Made by a program: the position numbers and the translations under genes
Shown here: positions 41,376 to 50,142 of the stretch, in pieces
How the letters are laid out: the number at the start of each line of letters is the position of its first letter
How positions within the stretch are numbered: the first letter of the stretch is position 1
The notes under the pieces: model-generated
What the model was told of the DNA's origin: nothing
What the model saw: only the letters and a program-made list of their open reading frames with translations
Database searches by the model: none
NCBI GenBank assembly: GCA_910579545.1
Contig: CAJTVI010000006.1
Span: 12,110 to 76,109, forward strand
DNA length: 64,000 nt
Direction of reading: 5' to 3'
DNA from: an uncultured Oscillospiraceae bacterium
GTDB taxonomy: Bacteria > Bacillota > Clostridia > Oscillospirales > Ruminococcaceae

Positions 41376-41747
41376 ATGAGTTGCGGCAAGGATGCAATGG
41401 CCGAGAAGTTCGAAGAAGTTACTGTGTTTGATCAGCCGATGATCTTTACCTGCCTGCGGATCGACCGCGAGACGGTGCCCAAGGGGGTGTATCTGTATGA
41501 GGTACAACACGACAGTAACTGTCAGGGAATCCCTGTGCAGATTGCGGAATACATCCTCGTGAACCATTGGGGGACCCTGCTCACAAGCCGTCCGATTCGG
41601 CTGGACACCCACCCTGCGAGCGGCAAAAGGTACCGGCTGCTTGATCCCGAAAAAGATTGGAACTATGAGGGACTCGGCACCACCCTGCAGGAGTATCTGA
41701 AAAAGCACCCGCCGGTCAAGGCGAAACACCGGGGCGAAGAACGGTGA
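41376..41747 (+). CDS. LPD28/YodL-like small ICE protein
   Basis: A 123-residue soluble protein that follows virB4 in this type of ICE: KFEEVTVFDQPMIFTCLRID, RETVPKGVYLYEVQHDSNCQ, IPVQIAEYILVNHWGTLLTS and YRLLDPEKDWNYEGLGTTLQ. The VPKGVYLYEVRHDD-like and NHWGT-like motifs match a family named from large polyvalent proteins (LPD28) or YodL; function unknown. ATG 41376 follows AGGAGGTGAATAGGG. Confidence 0.65.
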   Translation: MSCGKDAMAEKFEEVTVFDQPMIFTCLRIDRETVPKGVYLYEVQHDSNCQGIPVQIAEYILVNHWGTLLTSRPIRLDTHPASGKRYRLLDPEKDWNYEGLGTTLQEYLKKHPPVKAKHRGEER

Positions 41748-41755
41748 TCCCGGCC

Positions 41756-41784
41756 TTGCGTTTGCATTCATTTTACGGTATTAT
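41756..41784 (+). promoter_or_regulatory. possible sigma-A promoter
   Basis: TTGCGT, 17-base spacer, TATTAT, at the junction between the LPD28-like gene and the 50-residue ORF; it could give extra transcription of the small ORF. Confidence 0.5.
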
Positions 41785-41812
41785 TGGACGGGCAGGGGGT
41801 GGAAAAGCAGGA

Positions 41813-41965
41813 ATGAACGATTTGGAAAAGCAGCAGAAGCGCAGCGGCCAAAACGTGGCCTTTGAGCGTATCCGGCGCATCACCGGGTACCTTGTAGGCA
41901 CCACGGACCGCTGGAACGACGCCAAGAAAGCGGAACTCCGCGACCGGGTAAAGCACACAAAATAA
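41813..41965 (+). CDS. 50-residue NrdD-terminus-like ICE protein
   Basis: A 50-residue protein: MNDLEKQQKRSGQNVAFERI, then RRITGYLVGTTDRWNDAKKA and ELRDRVKHT. The RRITGYLVG...RFNDAK-like core resembles the C-terminal glycyl-radical-region motif of anaerobic ribonucleotide reductases (where RVTGYL is conserved), and related small ICE proteins are often annotated that way, but no glycyl radical loop is present. ATG 41813 follows AGCAGGA. Closed by a terminator. Confidence 0.6.
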   Translation: MNDLEKQQKRSGQNVAFERIRRITGYLVGTTDRWNDAKKAELRDRVKHTK

Positions 41966-41981
41966 GGCACCAACCTATAGC

Positions 41982-42014
41982 GCCCACCGGGTTTTCCCCG
42001 GTGGGCATTTCTTT
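41982..42014 (+). terminator. rho-independent terminator
   Basis: GCCCACCGGG-TTTTC-CCCGGTGGGC followed by ATTTCTTTG, after the 50-residue ORF and before the M23 peptidase gene. Confidence 0.75.
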
Positions 42015-42032
42015 GTAAAGGGGGAACTGCAG

Positions 42033-43844
42033 ATCCGGGAAGTCAAAGAGAGGGAGCAAACCATTAGGCCCAAAATGCCAAAAGCCCGCCAGCCAAAGCA
42101 GTGGGTAAAGCCAACTGCGCCGTCTCTGCACGACAAGGCGGCGGGCCAGCTGGTGCGCGAGATGGAGCGCAGCACAGAATCTCCGTTCGGCGTGTCCGAG
42201 GAGCGGCAGGAGGAGCGGCGGGCGGGGGCTGCTGTTAAGGAAACAGGAAAAGCAGCCGTGCTGTCCGTATACCGGGCGGGCCGCGGCATGGATTCGGCTG
42301 TCCGGCAGGTCGCCCGGAATGTGGTTCGGCAGAATGCGTCCGGACACAGTGCGGGGCCGGGCAATGCAAGTCCTGTCCATATGCATCAGAGCGGGCCAGC
42401 AGGACAGGCGCCGGTTCTGCATCCTATCAGGCAGCCAATGCCTACCCCGGAGCAGCGCGGCCGGGCGCTGGCACAAAAGCGTGCCAGACAGCGCACCGAC
42501 CGGCTGCGGGAACAGGCGGCTGCGGCCGGGGCAGGACGTACAGAGATGCCGGATGCCCGCCCCGGAAACCCCGCCAAAGGCCCCCGCAAACCGCCTGTTC
42601 CCAGCCTGCGGGACACCCCAGCGCAAGCCCAAACCGCCCCGCACACGGCCAGCGTGGCGGCCCAGCGGGCGCGGCGGCTGGCCGTGCGCAGCAAGCAGGT
42701 GTCGCAGGCAACCGTGCGCGGTATTCGGTCGGTCGTGCAAAGGCTGCTGGCCTTATTTAAGACGATGGCTGCGGCAGCCAAAAGCCTTGCCGCTGCTCTC
42801 GCAGCCGGCGGCGCGGCCGCCGCGCTGGTCGAGGTGTTTATCTGCTTGGTTGCCATGGTGGCCGGCTCGGCATTCGGCATCTTTTTTGCCGTCCAGCCCA
42901 CAGGGAATGGCATTGCTTTGCAGGACGCTGTCCGGCAGCTCAGTGAGGAATATCATTCGCAGATCAGAGAGATCGAACAGAGCATCCCGCATGACAGGGT
43001 GGAATACCTCCCGGACGGCCTGACCGCCATCCCATGGCAGGAGGTGCTGTCGGTGTTTGCGGCGGATATGGCGGCGGCGGAAAACGGCCAGCCGGTCGCT
43101 GTGCTGGAAAGCGCACAGATCGGCCGGCTGGAAGAAATCCTTTGGCAGATGAATCCGGTATCCCACCGGACCTACACGGAGGAACACGAGGAGGAACGGA
43201 CCACTGTGGACGAGGCCGGGGAAGAAACAACAGAGACCGTGACCATCACCGAAACGGTGCTGGAGATCACGGTCCAGCATAAGGCCCCGCAGGAGATGGC
43301 CGCTGCGCTCGGCTTCACCGCACGGCAGGACGAACAGCTTGCGCTCCTGTCCGACCCGCTGTACCAAGCGCTCTGGATGGAACTGCTGGGCGGGTATGTC
43401 AGCGGCGGCGGGGAGATCCTTACGCCGGGCAATGTGCCGGCCGGCTCCGGTCTTTTCCAGTGGCCGCTGCCTGAGGCGTTCAGGATCACCTCCGACTTTG
43501 GCGAGCGCGTTGATCCCATCTCCGGCGAGAGCAGCTTCCACACCGGCACCGACATCGCGGCCCCCGAGGGGACGCCGATCCTGGCCGCGGCAAACGGCAC
43601 GGTCACCCTTGCCAACGGTACAGACCCATGGGGCGGCGGATATGGGTACTATGTAAAAATCAGCCATGGCGGCGGCATGGAAACGCTTTATGCGCATTGC
43701 TCCGCCATCTGCGTTACTCCCGGCCAGACCGTCCGGCAGGGCGAGGTGATTGGGTTTGTGGGGAGTACCGGAAACAGTACAGGAAACCATCTGCATTTTG
43801 AATTGCGGGTAAATAATCAACCGTTAGACGCTTTCAACCATTAA
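42033..43844 (+). CDS. ICE cell-wall hydrolase, M23 (LytM) peptidase
   Basis: About 603 residues. The N-terminal third is basic and low-complexity (cytoplasmic), followed by a membrane segment (EVFICLVAMVAGSAFGIFFA), an extracellular helical region (HDRVEYLPDGLTAIPWQEVL), and a C-terminal M23 domain with both zinc motifs intact: SSFHTGTDIAAPEG (HxxxD) and TGNHLHFEL (HxH). It locally opens peptidoglycan for the conjugation channel. Start: the GGGGG run (42020-42024) is followed by ATC CGG GAA GTC AAA at 42033 (eight bases) or CTG at 42027 (two bases); the first ATG in frame is 42075. A near-identical copy of the M23 part lies at 55561-55893. Confidence 0.88.
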   Translation: MREVKEREQTIRPKMPKARQPKQWVKPTAPSLHDKAAGQLVREMERSTESPFGVSEERQEERRAGAAVKETGKAAVLSVYRAGRGMDSAVRQVARNVVRQNASGHSAGPGNASPVHMHQSGPAGQAPVLHPIRQPMPTPEQRGRALAQKRARQRTDRLREQAAAAGAGRTEMPDARPGNPAKGPRKPPVPSLRDTPAQAQTAPHTASVAAQRARRLAVRSKQVSQATVRGIRSVVQRLLALFKTMAAAAKSLAAALAAGGAAAALVEVFICLVAMVAGSAFGIFFAVQPTGNGIALQDAVRQLSEEYHSQIREIEQSIPHDRVEYLPDGLTAIPWQEVLSVFAADMAAAENGQPVAVLESAQIGRLEEILWQMNPVSHRTYTEEHEEERTTVDEAGEETTETVTITETVLEITVQHKAPQEMAAALGFTARQDEQLALLSDPLYQALWMELLGGYVSGGGEILTPGNVPAGSGLFQWPLPEAFRITSDFGERVDPISGESSFHTGTDIAAPEGTPILAAANGTVTLANGTDPWGGGYGYYVKISHGGGMETLYAHCSAICVTPGQTVRQGEVIGFVGSTGNSTGNHLHFELRVNNQPLDAFNH

Positions 43845-43858
43845 TTATCTGAAATCCG

Positions 43859-45577
43859 CTAATCTGTAATGATGGAGGTGAGTACGTTCGTTATTCCCTC
43901 CCGAACAGAAAACTTCACAGCGGGTATAGATGTTCGGGGGAAAAGCAGATTTGTGTTAGGGGCAGCTTGAATAATTACACCCTCTGTTTGTTCTATATTA
44001 CCGTCCAGATCATGCAAATATACCGTACAGCTGCCCAAATCACTCCGCACCTGCGCGGTTACATTGTCCGTTTCAGCAGCGTAGTTTTTGTATTCCAATG
44101 GATGAGAAAACCCGCAGTCATACGCAACGCAGTTCTGCCAGCTAACGATTGTGTGCCTTCGGGAATGGCCATGAAGAGTTGGCGTTATTACAGTTGTAAC
44201 GTCGATGCCAGGGAAAGGCGACCACTGTGTTGTAATAGTGCCATTGGAAATCTGGACTTTGCTGGGAGCTTTTCTTCCTACGAAGATGTCGCCGACCTTA
44301 AACACAAGATCACTGTCTGGAGCCATCAAGGCAAGACTTACATTTTCCTTCCGAACAGAGAACCCATATTTGGAGCTATATGCAAACTTTGCATATTTTT
44401 CCTCATAATGCCCCAGCGGGTACGGCTCATCATATAATCCGGCAGGAAGCAATGTTGCCGTATCCCCGCTGTTTACCATAATCATTTTTGCTCTATCTAA
44501 TGTTTTAATTTCGTCAAAAGCGGGAAAATCCACCGCTTTTGTACTCCAGTATGGATGATTGTCGGGAAGGCCAAGTACCAAAAAAGTCTTTAATGCCCAT
44601 AGGGGTGAACCAGGGGCATTGTAGTTTTCTGCCATTATCAGATTTGGATAGCGATACCCAATCGTCAATATCCCCGAAAAGTCTCTCATATGGCTTTGCC
44701 ACCAATATTCCAAATGCCGTTCAATGATACCTTTCATCGTGGCAAGCGGAAGCGGCTCGATGCCCGCATATATGCATGCACTAAAGAAAGCCGCCTCGGC
44801 AAAGCGATATGTAAGGCTGCGTCCATATGGAACCGCGGCACCAGTTTTATCAAACCAGTACACAAATTGCTGTCCAAAGATATTTGCCCGTTCTTTAAAC
44901 TGCTGAGATTGTACCGGATCGCGCTCCTGCATAAATGTAGCATAAAGCAATCCATAAAAATGGAAAGCAAACGCATTGTAATAATCAAACTGACTATATG
45001 GATAGGCATCGGTATACCATCCGTCACCGACGTATAAGCTATTGATATTGCTAAGGCATTTATCAAGGGCCTGCTGATTGAATCGGTCCGAACCAACCTT
45101 TAGCAGAGCTACGTTAACAAGAACTCCAAAAAACGCCCAATTGGTTAACCACAATGCATGGTCATTGATGGTTCCCAGCCAAGCCGTCAAATTTGATTTT
45201 GCTTCGGGAGACAATGGGTCCCATAGTTTTTGGGGGGCCAGTATCATCCCCAATGATATAGCTGCCATCTCAACAAACAGCTGGCTGTAGTCGTCCGGGG
45301 TACCCCAGTATTCGGGAGCTTTGGGGTCGGTTCCTTTTGTGATTCCACGCAGGTAAATGTTTTCCAGCTGCTCGTTTGATCCACCACCGCTTAAGTATGG
45401 AGCAAGTCCCCAAAGCACACGCGCAAACGCTTCAATGTTGGCGATGTTTTCCGAGTAACCCGCCCCCGTATACCCCAAAACCAAGCGGGAATCCCCATCT
45501 GTATAATGAGGCAATACCGCATTCAACAGGTCGAACAGGTTATTTTGATAATCTTGCTTTGATACAAATGCCATCAT
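43859..45577 (-). CDS. DUF2264 glycan-utilisation protein
   Basis: A 572-residue protein of the DUF2264 family, common in polysaccharide-utilisation loci with unsaturated-uronide hydrolases. Seen: EAFARVLWGLAPYLSGGGSN near the start, WLGTINDHALWLTNWAFFGV, GDGWYTDAYPYSQFDYYNAF and KGIIERHLEYWWQSHMRDF. The N-terminal (alpha/alpha) toroid is followed by beta-rich sequence. No signal peptide, so cytoplasmic. ATG at 45577 (or 45574) follows TTAGGAAGATGT. It is the last gene of the leftward cluster and ends 14 bases from the M23 stop, convergent with it. More AT-rich than the ICE genes. Confidence 0.85.
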   Translation of the reverse strand: MMAFVSKQDYQNNLFDLLNAVLPHYTDGDSRLVLGYTGAGYSENIANIEAFARVLWGLAPYLSGGGSNEQLENIYLRGITKGTDPKAPEYWGTPDDYSQLFVEMAAISLGMILAPQKLWDPLSPEAKSNLTAWLGTINDHALWLTNWAFFGVLVNVALLKVGSDRFNQQALDKCLSNINSLYVGDGWYTDAYPYSQFDYYNAFAFHFYGLLYATFMQERDPVQSQQFKERANIFGQQFVYWFDKTGAAVPYGRSLTYRFAEAAFFSACIYAGIEPLPLATMKGIIERHLEYWWQSHMRDFSGILTIGYRYPNLIMAENYNAPGSPLWALKTFLVLGLPDNHPYWSTKAVDFPAFDEIKTLDRAKMIMVNSGDTATLLPAGLYDEPYPLGHYEEKYAKFAYSSKYGFSVRKENVSLALMAPDSDLVFKVGDIFVGRKAPSKVQISNGTITTQWSPFPGIDVTTVITPTLHGHSRRHTIVSWQNCVAYDCGFSHPLEYKNYAAETDNVTAQVRSDLGSCTVYLHDLDGNIEQTEGVIIQAAPNTNLLFPRTSIPAVKFSVREGITNVLTSIITD

Positions 45578-45601
45578 ACATCTTCCTAAAAACGCTTTGT
45601 A

Positions 45602-46009
45602 CTATACAACGATCCTTCCATTTTCGTCCGCAGCCTTGGGAAAAGCAGCCATCCAGTCGATAAGGGTCATGCCGATGCTGATTCCTGACCAGCATACGGC
45701 AAGATAAATAACCCCTTTGACCCAGTGACGGGCGTAAAAATGATGGACTCCGAACATTCCCAAAAGATGCAGCCACAGATATACTTTCCGCTGAACAACA
45801 GTTTCTTTATGGAACCGTTCGCGCATGGCCGTGTAAAACCCAAGCAGCCTCTCCATGACCGTTTTTTTGTTGTATTGTGGGTTTACCTCAGAGGCAATAT
45901 CGGGATATTGTTCCCTCAGCTGATCCAACTCGTCATAGGCAGCCACCATCTCGGCAGCATTGATCTTTTCCGTTTCGGGCCGCTGCACGCGGTCTTTGCT
46001 TTTCTTCAT
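45602..46009 (-). CDS. TM2-domain membrane protein
   Basis: A 135-residue protein: charged N-terminal part (residues 1-80) with coiled-coil character, then a TM2 domain (VYLWLHLLGMFGVHHFYARH, VKGVIYLAVCWSGISIGMTL) with two short membrane helices. Function of TM2 proteins in bacteria is unknown. ATG at 46009 follows AAGGAGATTACCG. It sits 24 bases upstream of the DUF2264 gene. Confidence 0.85.
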   Translation of the reverse strand: MKKSKDRVQRPETEKINAAEMVAAYDELDQLREQYPDIASEVNPQYNKKTVMERLLGFYTAMRERFHKETVVQRKVYLWLHLLGMFGVHHFYARHWVKGVIYLAVCWSGISIGMTLIDWMAAFPKAADENGRIVV

Positions 46010-46197
46010 CGGTAATCTCCTTGCTCCGGCTTTATCGATTATTTATAAACCGATACTTCTGTACATGGCCCTATACGAAAATGATCCTGAGGGCCGCGGC
46101 CGAAAATGGGCCTTTTATCCTGCTTTTGCAAAAGGGAACATCGCATGACAAGGGCGCACACGGTTTTTGGGCAACGCATATCTGTTTGGGGGTATTG

Positions 46198-46989
46198 TTA
46201 CGGCTGCTTGCCGATGTAGGCCAGGATGCCGCCGTCTACATAGAGGATGTGGCCGTTGACGAAGTCGGACGCGGCCGAGGCAAGGAAAACCGCCGGGCCG
46301 CCCAGGTCCTCGGCCTCGCCCCAGCGATTGGCCGGGGTCTTGGCCAGGATGAACTGGTCGAAGGGATGCCTCGAGCCGTCCGGCTGTACCTCGCGCAGCG
46401 GCGCGGTTTGCGGGGTGGCGATGTAGCCGGGGCCGATGCCGTTGCACTGGATGTTGTACTGGCCGTACTCGCTGGCGATGTTTCTGGTCAGCATCTTCAG
46501 CCCGCCTTTGGCCGCTGCGTAGGCCGAGACGGTCTCGCGGCCAAGCTCGCTCATCATGGAACAGATGTTGATGATCTTACCGCCGCCCTTTTCGATCATG
46601 CCGGGGATCACCGCTTTCGCTACGATGAAGGGGCCGGTCAGGTCGATGTCGATCACCTGGCGGAAGTCCGCGGCGGCCATCTCGCACATCGGGATGCGCT
46701 TGATGATGCCCGCGTTATTCACCAGAATGTCGATCACCCCGACCTCCTGCCGGATCCGGGCCACCATCGCTCCGACCGCCGCCTCGTCGGTGACATCGCA
46801 GTTGTAGCCATGGGCCTCGATGCCAAGCTCCTTGTAGGCGGCGACGCCCTTTTCGATCAGGTCGGGTTTGCGGTCGTTAAAGACGATCCGGGCCCCGGCC
46901 TGCCCCAGGGCTTTGGCGATGGCAAAGCCAATGCCGTAGCTGGCCCCGGTGACCAAAGCCGTTTTACCGGTCAAATCAAATTGGTTCAT
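46198..46989 (-). CDS. SDR dehydrogenase, gluconate 5-dehydrogenase/KduD-like
   Basis: A 263-residue short-chain dehydrogenase: TGASYGIG (residues 14-21) binds NAD(P), NNAGIIKRIPM gives the NNAG motif, and SAYAAAKGGL holds the Tyr-x-x-x-Lys pair. N terminus FDLTGKTALVTGASYGIGFA and C terminus YVDGGILAY are those of gluconate 5-dehydrogenase and 2-deoxy-D-gluconate 3-dehydrogenase (KduD)-like enzymes, which reduce keto-deoxyuronates released by GH88 enzymes. ATG follows AAGGAGGAACAG. A terminator separates it from the upstream transporter, so it may have its own promoter. Confidence 0.88.
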   Translation of the reverse strand: MNQFDLTGKTALVTGASYGIGFAIAKALGQAGARIVFNDRKPDLIEKGVAAYKELGIEAHGYNCDVTDEAAVGAMVARIRQEVGVIDILVNNAGIIKRIPMCEMAAADFRQVIDIDLTGPFIVAKAVIPGMIEKGGGKIINICSMMSELGRETVSAYAAAKGGLKMLTRNIASEYGQYNIQCNGIGPGYIATPQTAPLREVQPDGSRHPFDQFILAKTPANRWGEAEDLGGPAVFLASAASDFVNGHILYVDGGILAYIGKQP

Positions 46990-47007
46990 CTGTTCCTCCT
47001 TATGTTC

Positions 47008-47049
47008 AAAAGCGCCCCGGCAGCTGCAGGCCTGATGCGCTGCCGGGGC
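47008..47049 (-). terminator. rho-independent terminator after GPH symporter
   Basis: GCCCCGGCAG / CTGCCGGGGC with a 16-base loop; on the minus strand followed by GCTTTTG. It lies between the transporter stop and the SDR gene. Confidence 0.75.
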
Positions 47050-47080
47050 ATTGTATCGTAAAAGTGCGACTGCAGAAAAA

Positions 47081-48568
47081 TCAGGCCGTTGCAGCCTTGG
47101 CCTTGATGGCGGCTATCTCGTCCTGGATCTCTTCCATCTTTTTCTTATCCAGCGGATAGAAATGCATGGCGATCAGGTTGACGCCGTTCATGATGATCAG
47201 GATGCCGAAGGCGAGGAACAGCCCCACAAATTTGAGCTGCGGGGTCAGCGGGGTACCGATGTCGGGCATGGTATCCTTAAAGCCGATGGCGGCCAGCATC
47301 AGGCTGGCGATCATCGGGGCCACCGAGGAGACCATCTTATCCACAAAGCTGAAAAGGGTGCCGATCATGCCCGGCACATACCGGCCGGTGCGGTAGGTTT
47401 CGTAGTCGGTGCAGTCGGCCGTCATGGTGATGACCACCGCCGAAGAGATGTTCTGCATCCCCTGGGCAATCAGGTAAAGCGCAACAAAGGCAATGGTAAA
47501 GAAGGTAAAGCCTGTAAAGGCGCCGTCGCCGGGCAGGCTGAGGGTCGAGGGATCCCCAAACCACCACAGGGCCATCATCAGCGCGTTGGTAATGACACAG
47601 CCGATGGAGCCTACGACCAGCGCGCGTTTTTGGCCCATCTCACGGGCAATGTAACCGACCCCAAACAGGATAAAGGCAATGGTCACAATCGTAGTGTAGC
47701 CCGCCACGATGCCGGACAGCGCATAGTTGCCTGCCACGATCCCGAACAGGATCAGGGTGACGGTCGTAGTTTTTGCGTTCATGCCCAGCTTATCGGTGGA
47801 GGCGGAGGCAACCAGCATCTGGATGGCGCGATTGTGCATCAGAACATCGGCATAGTCCTTAAAGCCAACCTTTTGCTCCTTGCCGGTGCCAAAATACTTG
47901 ATGTTGTCTTTGGGAGCGATCGAGATAAACGCGATGGCGGTGAGGATGACGGAGGAGATGCCCATGACCAGGAACATTTCCTGGAACACCCCAAGGGCTT
48001 CCATCTTGCCATATTTCGGCACCAGTACCAGGGACACCAACATTTCGCCCAGAGCAAATACGACCGGCGTGCAGATCCCGTCCACCACGCCAAAGATCGG
48101 GCGCTGTTTGGGGTCGTTGGTCAGGCAGCTTTGGCCGGCCTTGGTAATAATGCACTGGCAGGTATAGCCCAGATAGAAAATGGCGTTGATGATAAAGAAC
48201 CAGACCAGCCGGATGCCCTGCGGCAGCAGCGGCGTAACATAGTACATCAAAAAGACGGAAACGAACATGGTAACGTTGCCTATTACCATAAAGGGACGGT
48301 TTTTGCCGAATTTTCCGTTGGTGCGGTCCACGATCAGCCCCACAAACGGGTCGGTAACGCCGTCCCAGATACGGGAGATCATGCTGAACGACCCCGCAAG
48401 GATCACCCCGGCGCCCACAAACCCCGTGAGATAGTAGGCAACATACCATGTCATAAACAGGTAACAGTTGGTTGCCGAGTTGTTGAGCGAAAAGCCTGCG
48501 ACACGCCAGGTTGGTACGCCGTGCATACCATTTGGCCCATCGTAATGGCCGTCTGAGTACTTTGCCAT
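47081..48568 (-). CDS. GPH-family sugar:cation symporter
   Basis: A 495-residue MFS transporter of the glycoside-pentoside-hexuronide (MelB-like) family with about twelve membrane helices. N terminus WRVAGFSLNNSATNCYLFMT, then SRIWDGVTDPFVGLIVDRTN (the conserved WDavtDPlvG loop with Asp pair) and KFGKNRPFMVIGNVTMFVSV support the call. It probably imports unsaturated uronide disaccharides with Na+ or H+. ATG follows AGGAGGAATCAATT. Flanked by GH88 upstream and SDR downstream. Confidence 0.9.
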   Translation of the reverse strand: MAKYSDGHYDGPNGMHGVPTWRVAGFSLNNSATNCYLFMTWYVAYYLTGFVGAGVILAGSFSMISRIWDGVTDPFVGLIVDRTNGKFGKNRPFMVIGNVTMFVSVFLMYYVTPLLPQGIRLVWFFIINAIFYLGYTCQCIITKAGQSCLTNDPKQRPIFGVVDGICTPVVFALGEMLVSLVLVPKYGKMEALGVFQEMFLVMGISSVILTAIAFISIAPKDNIKYFGTGKEQKVGFKDYADVLMHNRAIQMLVASASTDKLGMNAKTTTVTLILFGIVAGNYALSGIVAGYTTIVTIAFILFGVGYIAREMGQKRALVVGSIGCVITNALMMALWWFGDPSTLSLPGDGAFTGFTFFTIAFVALYLIAQGMQNISSAVVITMTADCTDYETYRTGRYVPGMIGTLFSFVDKMVSSVAPMIASLMLAAIGFKDTMPDIGTPLTPQLKFVGLFLAFGILIIMNGVNLIAMHFYPLDKKKMEEIQDEIAAIKAKAATA

Positions 48569-48680
48569 AATTGATTCCTCCTATTTTTATTTTCGGAGCC
48601 GGGATGACCGCGAGGAAAAACCAGCCCCTGATCCAAACCGCTTCTTTACTGCGGCCTGAATTTCACTGAAAAACAAGCAC

Positions 48681-49919
48681 TTACCAGATGAAAAGGCTTT
48701 TGCCCTTCAGCCTGAGAACTGCCTCAATAAAGTAGTAGTCACCATAGATGATGGGCACCTCGGTATTGGTACCGTCCGGGTCATGATAAAAGAAGGTGCC
48801 GCCGCCCACAATGGAGTCCGCCTCCGGATCCCAGTTGCAGAACTTCTTTTCGCATGCCTGCAAAATACGCAGGGCCGCCTTGATATAAAGCGGCTTTTCC
48901 ATCTCAGCCACATGATCGGCGATCTCAAGCAGACCGGCGGCGGTGATGGCAGCGGCGGTGGAGTCATACTTGAGGGGCTGGGCGGGCTGGCGGTAATCAA
49001 CAAGCGGCAGCCAGTCGTTTGCAGCAAGGTTTGCAATGCAGTAGTGGGCGCATTGCTTTGCAGTATTGAGGAACGACTCATCGCGGGTATGACGGTAGCT
49101 CAATGCAAACCCATATACCGCCCAGCTTTGGCCCCGGCTCCAGCTCGAACCCTGCTGGTAGCCCTGCCCCCGCGGGTTGGTCAGGTACTCGCCGGTATCC
49201 GGGTCAAACGCAACGATGTGGTTGCAGCTTCCGTCCGGCCTGACGATATATTGCTGCGCAGTTTTGGCATGGCTTACCGCAACCTTCGCAAAGCGCGGGT
49301 CGTTGGTTTCTTCAGATGCCCAATAGAGCAGAGGGATATTCATCAGGCAATCGATGATCATCCAGCCGCGCACATCCCCATTGCCCATTGTCTGAGCCAT
49401 CTCGGCCATTGAGTCAGGCCAGGCCCTGATGAAATGTCCGTCCAGATTGTAGCGTGAGAACAACAGGCTGGCAGCCAGCAAGCCGCGGCGGCGTCCTTCC
49501 GGGTCGCCTGTTTTGCGGTAGTTTGCCACCGAAGTAGGAAGAAACAAAAAGCCTACATCGTGGTCAACCTTTTCAGGGCTGTCCAACAGGGCATTCAAAC
49601 GTTCTTCCACGCCCAGCGCGGCCTTGCGGTAACTCTCATCCGCAGTAGCCTCATACATCTGCCAAAGCATCCCCGGCCAGAAACCGTTGGTCCAGAAGCC
49701 GAGCCCCCATTCCTGGCTTTCAACGTCCTCATATCTGCCAACTTTGTTTGTCGTGTAGGGGATCATGCTGCCGATCCGCCCGGCCTCCGCCTTCATCTTA
49801 ATAAGTATCCTGCCGTAGATGTCTTCGACCCAAGCCCGATCTTGGGCGCTGAGGGGCCCAGTTGCCGGCTTAGACATGGTCGTGTTCTGCTTTATGCCAG
49901 GGGCGAAAAATTCAGCCAT
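48681..49919 (-). CDS. GH88 unsaturated glucuronyl hydrolase
   Basis: A 412-residue (alpha/alpha)6 barrel enzyme that removes 4,5-unsaturated uronic acids from the non-reducing end of lyase-generated oligosaccharides. Seen: GLGFWTNGFWPGMLWQMYEA (substrate-binding Trp/Asn), NGDVRGWMIIDCLMNIPLLY (with the catalytic-type Asp), and GQGYQQGSSWSRGQSWAVYG, all GH88 landmarks. No signal peptide, so it acts inside. Start ATG at 49919 follows AAAAGGAGGAAGTT; the longer frame to 49973 lacks a ribosome site. First gene after the AraC-facing control region. Confidence 0.9.
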   Translation of the reverse strand: MAEFFAPGIKQNTTMSKPATGPLSAQDRAWVEDIYGRILIKMKAEAGRIGSMIPYTTNKVGRYEDVESQEWGLGFWTNGFWPGMLWQMYEATADESYRKAALGVEERLNALLDSPEKVDHDVGFLFLPTSVANYRKTGDPEGRRRGLLAASLLFSRYNLDGHFIRAWPDSMAEMAQTMGNGDVRGWMIIDCLMNIPLLYWASEETNDPRFAKVAVSHAKTAQQYIVRPDGSCNHIVAFDPDTGEYLTNPRGQGYQQGSSWSRGQSWAVYGFALSYRHTRDESFLNTAKQCAHYCIANLAANDWLPLVDYRQPAQPLKYDSTAAAITAAGLLEIADHVAEMEKPLYIKAALRILQACEKKFCNWDPEADSIVGGGTFFYHDPDGTNTEVPIIYGDYYFIEAVLRLKGKSLFIW

Positions 49920-49950
49920 AACTTCCTCCTTTTTGTGCACCTTTTTTGTT

Positions 49951-49956
49951 ATTATA
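49951..49956 (-). promoter_or_regulatory. -10 element of GH88 promoter (activator-type)
   Basis: TATAAT on the minus strand 31 bases upstream of the GH88 start, with no good -35 element at the proper distance (ACAGTT is the closest), as expected of a promoter that needs an activator such as the neighbouring AraC protein. Confidence 0.55.
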
Positions 49957-50033
49957 GTTGAATCCGCTCCCAAACTGTTAGAATGGATGGTAGCTGAATA
50001 GAAAAAAGAGGGAACAAAATTTATAAAATTATG

Positions 50034-50074
50034 ACCAAAAAAGAGCCGTCCAGTTGGGACCGCTCTTTTTTGGT
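50034..50074 (-). terminator. bidirectional-type terminator after araC-family gene
   Basis: ACCAAAAAAGAGC-C-GTCC, loop AGTTG, GGAC-C-GCTCTTTTTTGGT: long stem with one mismatch and A/T runs on both sides, between the AraC-family gene and GH88. Confidence 0.8.
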
Positions 50075-50142
50075 CTTTGTAAAAATCTACGTAGAAAACG
50101 GCACCATTGCCTTTTGGGATTCCGGGAGAAAGATTGGATTGT

